64,000 nucleotides of DNA, from contig NZ_JAAABN010000014.1 of NCBI RefSeq assembly GCF_011516765.1, positions 1 through 64,000 on the forward strand, read 5' to 3'. The position numbers were made by a program, and so were the translations under genes. Origin of the DNA: Acetobacter sicerae. Lineage in GTDB: Bacteria > Pseudomonadota > Alphaproteobacteria > Acetobacterales > Acetobacteraceae. Below the pieces are notes generated by a model. It did no database searches, was not told the origin of the DNA, and worked only from the letters and a program-made list of their open reading frames with translations. Within the stretch, counting starts at the first letter, position 1. The number at the start of each line of letters is the position of its first letter. Of the stretch, positions 61,962 to 64,000 are shown piece after piece.

Positions 61962-62324
61962 TAGAAAGCGGACCTGCTGGTCGCTCTTGAGCAGGGACTC
62001 AGCCTCGCGTTCAAGCGCCGCGCCCTGCCGAGACGATCAATACAATTGCGATAGTGTATTGGGTCCACGCGTCGTTCCGGCTTGCGTTTTCGACGTCTAG
62101 GATCGTGGCTTGCGCGCATGCCCAGGGCTCACATTTCGCTCACATCGGGATGAAAAGGCTTAAAGCGTTTAAGCGGTGGGCGGCTGTTCCCGGATGCACT
62201 GCGCTGGCCTTGTAGCCGGACGGCTGTTACACTACATTACTGTCGATTTCTCGGTTAATCTGGTTGTTGTTGCGAATCGGATGACGCTCTGTCAGCAGGT
62301 ATTAACGCAAAGGTTTTAAGTTGC
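61962..62324. other. Upstream region of the MBL-E2 operon
   Basis: About 360 bases between IS copy 2 and the MBL-fold gene, with no supported gene. A palindrome CTTAAAGCGTTTAAG (62159-62173) lies about 150 bases before the start codon and could be an operator. The promoter of the operon should lie here. Confidence 0.45.
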
Positions 62325-63542
62325 ATGGCCGCCGTTATTACATTCTTTCCCGTCGGAAACGGCGACATGACGCTCATCAAGCTGGAGAGCGGTAGATCTA
62401 TACTTATCGACATGAATATCCGCCAGTCTGGTGATGGTATCCGCGATGTATCGGCCGACCTCCGTCGCCGCCTCGATACAGACGAAACGGGCCGCCCATA
62501 TGTGGATGCTGTGCTGCTGACGCACCCCGACCAAGACCATTGTCGTGGCCTCATTGAGCATTTTCATCTCGGTCCGTTGGCCGATTACAAGCAACCCAAG
62601 TCTGGCGAGCTTGCTAAAATCGTGATCCGCGAGATGTGGTCGTCACCAATAGTGTTCCGCCGGACGCCCAAGGACCAGACGCTCTGCAAAGATGCGGATG
62701 CCTGGAGAAAGGAAGCCCGCCGTCGTGTCAACCTCTACAAAGCGAACCGTAAGTTCGCTGCTGGTGACCGTATCCAGGTGATGGGTGAGGACCGGGACGG
62801 GAAGACGGATGACATCGCAGAAATCGTGGTGAAAGCCGGCAAGACCATTACCTCAATTGACGGGAACACGGACACCGCATTTCGCGGTCGGCTCCTCGCG
62901 CCGAAAGGACAGGGCACGGATGAGGAAGAAGAGCGGCGGAGCAAGAACCACTCCAGTGTGATCGTGCGATTCTCCGTGGCGAACGGAGAGAAGCTTCACG
63001 CCTGCCGGTTCTTGTCAGGTGGCGATGCCATGGTTGGTATCTGGGAACGTATCTGGGCGGACCACAGCGCCGACACGAACACCATCAACTACCATCTCAT
63101 GCAGGCGCCTCATCACTGCTCATGGCATTCTCTGTCGTATGACAGTTGGGGCGATCTGGGTGAGAAGGCAAAGGTCTCCCCTGATGCCAGGAAAGCGCTC
63201 GGGCAGGCATTGTCCGGCGCTTACATTGTCGCGACCTCCAAGCCCATCAAAAACGACAAGGATGACCCTCCTTGCATCCGCGCCAAGCGTGAATACGAGG
63301 CGATCCTCAGCTCCGTGAATGGGGTCTTCCTCAACACGTCGCTGCATGGTGGTGAGGATGATCCCGTGCCGATGGAGTTCGATGTGAACGCAACTGGTCC
63401 CAAGCTGCGGGCCGTTGTGAAACAGGCGGCGACATCGGCAAGGAGCCTGCTGCGTACTTCGACTGCAGCCACTATTCCGCCAGCAGGGATTGGCTTTCCG
63501 CCGCGCCCTGTAACGCCCGTGAAGCCGGCGGGGTTTGCTTGA
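62325..63542 (+). CDS. ComEC-like metallo-beta-lactamase-fold hydrolase
   Basis: 405 residues. The fold starts at once: VITFFPVGNGDMTLIKLESG, SILIDMNIRQSGDGI, then the metal motif LLTHPDQDHCRG with His67, Asp69, Asp71 and His72 (the ComEC form of HxHxDH). Later come NHSSVIVRF near 207, RFLSGGDAMVG with Asp233, and QAPHHCSWHS with His262/263. These are the ligands of ComEC/Rec2-type MBL domains, but there are no membrane helices, so it is a soluble enzyme, perhaps a nuclease. A Pro-rich tail follows. Its stop overlaps the start of an E2-like gene, suggesting a joint function. Confidence 0.85.
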   Translation: MAAVITFFPVGNGDMTLIKLESGRSILIDMNIRQSGDGIRDVSADLRRRLDTDETGRPYVDAVLLTHPDQDHCRGLIEHFHLGPLADYKQPKSGELAKIVIREMWSSPIVFRRTPKDQTLCKDADAWRKEARRRVNLYKANRKFAAGDRIQVMGEDRDGKTDDIAEIVVKAGKTITSIDGNTDTAFRGRLLAPKGQGTDEEEERRSKNHSSVIVRFSVANGEKLHACRFLSGGDAMVGIWERIWADHSADTNTINYHLMQAPHHCSWHSLSYDSWGDLGEKAKVSPDARKALGQALSGAYIVATSKPIKNDKDDPPCIRAKREYEAILSSVNGVFLNTSLHGGEDDPVPMEFDVNATGPKLRAVVKQAATSARSLLRTSTAATIPPAGIGFPPRPVTPVKPAGFA

Positions 63543-64000
63543 TTTGGTTCCTGTCTGACCTTGCTCGTCTGAACCACGAGCGTGCCGCGATTGAAGAGCT
63601 CGAACGGCAGGACGGCGCTTGGCTGAAGGATGTCCATTGGCGGTTGGTGTCGAACCTGCTTGAGGTTGATGCTACGATCGAGATTAATGGTCGTGTTTTC
63701 CCGATCACCCTGAAATACCCATACGTCTTTCCTAGCTGCCCGCCGTCGGTCTTTCCGCGCGAGACCGAGAAAACGCGCTGGAGTTTTCACCAGTACGGAA
63801 AAGGGGGTGAGCTCTGCCTCGAATGGGGTGCGGACAATTGGCAAGCCGATCTCACCGGTGCCGATATGTTGGCGAGCGCTTATCGACTTCTCCAGCTGGA
63901 GAACCCCACCCAGCAAGAAGAACCGCAAGCCGAGATACCTTCTCGCGACCTATTCAGCTTTGCGCACTCCCTGCGTGGCGAGTCGAACCGCTTCATCGCG
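63539..64000 (+). CDS. E2 ubiquitin-conjugating-like protein, cut by the window edge
   Basis: 154 residues are visible from a TTG start at 63539 that overlaps the MBL stop (TTGA); the frame is open further upstream, so the start is uncertain. An E2 fold is indicated by VDATIEINGRVFPITLKYPY followed by VFPSCPPSVFP (the E2 Pro-rich turn), then WSFHQYGKGGELCLEWGADN with His84 and probable catalytic Cys93, and a helix ADMLASAYRLLQL. H-xxx-G-x-G-x-LCL is the usual pattern of bacterial E2-like proteins. Such proteins are often fused to or followed by an E1-like (ThiF) domain and a JAB protease. The C-terminus lies outside the window. Confidence 0.72.
   Translation, partial: MIWFLSDLARLNHERAAIEELERQDGAWLKDVHWRLVSNLLEVDATIEINGRVFPITLKYPYVFPSCPPSVFPRETEKTRWSFHQYGKGGELCLEWGADNWQADLTGADMLASAYRLLQLENPTQQEEPQAEIPSRDLFSFAHSLRGESNRFIA

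Larger units (their letters stand above)
24467..61963. mobile_element. IS-bracketed degenerate conjugative element (inferred)
   Basis: Two IS427-type copies in direct orientation bracket about 36 kb. That segment begins with a relaxase remnant and ends with a trb mating-pore cluster and an HU-like gene. Relaxase, trb genes, DUF2274 and a LysR gene are normal neighbours in alphaproteobacterial integrative conjugative elements and plasmids. No coupling protein, integrase, origin of transfer or direct-repeat attachment sites were found, so I read this as a decayed element, possibly rearranged by the IS copies. The boundaries given are the outer edges of the IS flanks, not proven element ends. 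Confidence 0.45.

Noticed and set aside
61105..61973. GAAAGCGGAC occurring on both sides of IS copy 2 (61105-61114 and 61964-61973) as a target duplication
   Set aside because: The IS ends are set by the inverted repeats with TA; the left 10-mer is about 18 bases away from the IS edge, so it is not a duplication from insertion.
1..64000. CRISPR arrays, rRNA and tRNA genes
   Set aside because: No regularly spaced repeats with unique spacers and no tRNA or rRNA-like sequence were recognised on reading; a covariance-model search was not possible.

Overview
The window looks like an alphaproteobacterial genome of the acetic acid bacterium group (Acetobacteraceae). The reasons are the style of the oxidoreductases, an OprB-type porin, IS5-family insertion sequences of the kind common in that family, and moderate to high GC. 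This is inference from protein families; no rRNA or other marker gene is present. No rRNA, tRNA or CRISPR array was found.

Layout. (1) 0-3 kb is a scarred stretch: a truncated TPP-enzyme start, a ferritin-like YciE/YciF protein beside a small KGG-type stress protein, a frameshifted IS5-family element, and a fragment of a second IS5-family transposase. (2) 3-24.3 kb is a catabolic island. It holds a CoA-transferase, a TetR regulator, a zinc alcohol dehydrogenase, a ribose-type ABC importer (two permeases, ATPase, binding protein), an aldo/keto reductase, and a tightly packed operon (acyl-CoA dehydrogenase, SDR, DUF993 protein, sugar isomerase-like protein, EtfB, EtfA). Divergent from these are an aldehyde dehydrogenase, a GMC oxidoreductase and an OprB-type porin. 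A shared palindrome (consensus about TAACTATCTGGTTA) lies upstream of three of these transcription units and suggests one regulon, perhaps under the local TetR protein. Together the genes look like uptake of a sugar-like compound, its oxidation, and entry into CoA-ester chemistry feeding electrons to ETF. The substrate is unknown.

(3) 24.5-62 kb is bracketed by two near-identical IS427-type IS5-family elements (830 and 829 bp, same orientation, each flanked by TA). Inside are a decayed DUF3363 relaxase C-terminus, cargo genes, a complete-looking trb mating-pore cluster (trbB-C-D-E-J-K-L-F-G-I plus DUF2274) and an HU-like gene. No coupling protein (TraG), integrase or intact relaxase is seen, so this looks like a degenerate conjugative element. 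Its cargo includes a tannase / UbiD / UbiX set that could turn tannins into pyrogallol, with a divergent LysR gene; a siderophore-interacting protein; a class II ribonucleotide reductase; an Xre-RES toxin-antitoxin pair; and four successive regulator-plus-enzyme modules (LysR/SDR, AraC/SDR, GlxA/HD hydrolase, TetR/SDR-SnoaL-quinone reductase).

(4) 62.3-64 kb, just past the second IS, begins a further operon: a ComEC-like metallo-beta-lactamase-fold protein followed, with a 4-base overlap, by an E2 ubiquitin-conjugating-like protein cut by the window edge. This is probably the start of a bacterial ubiquitin-like conjugation (defence) locus and is the most interesting lead here.
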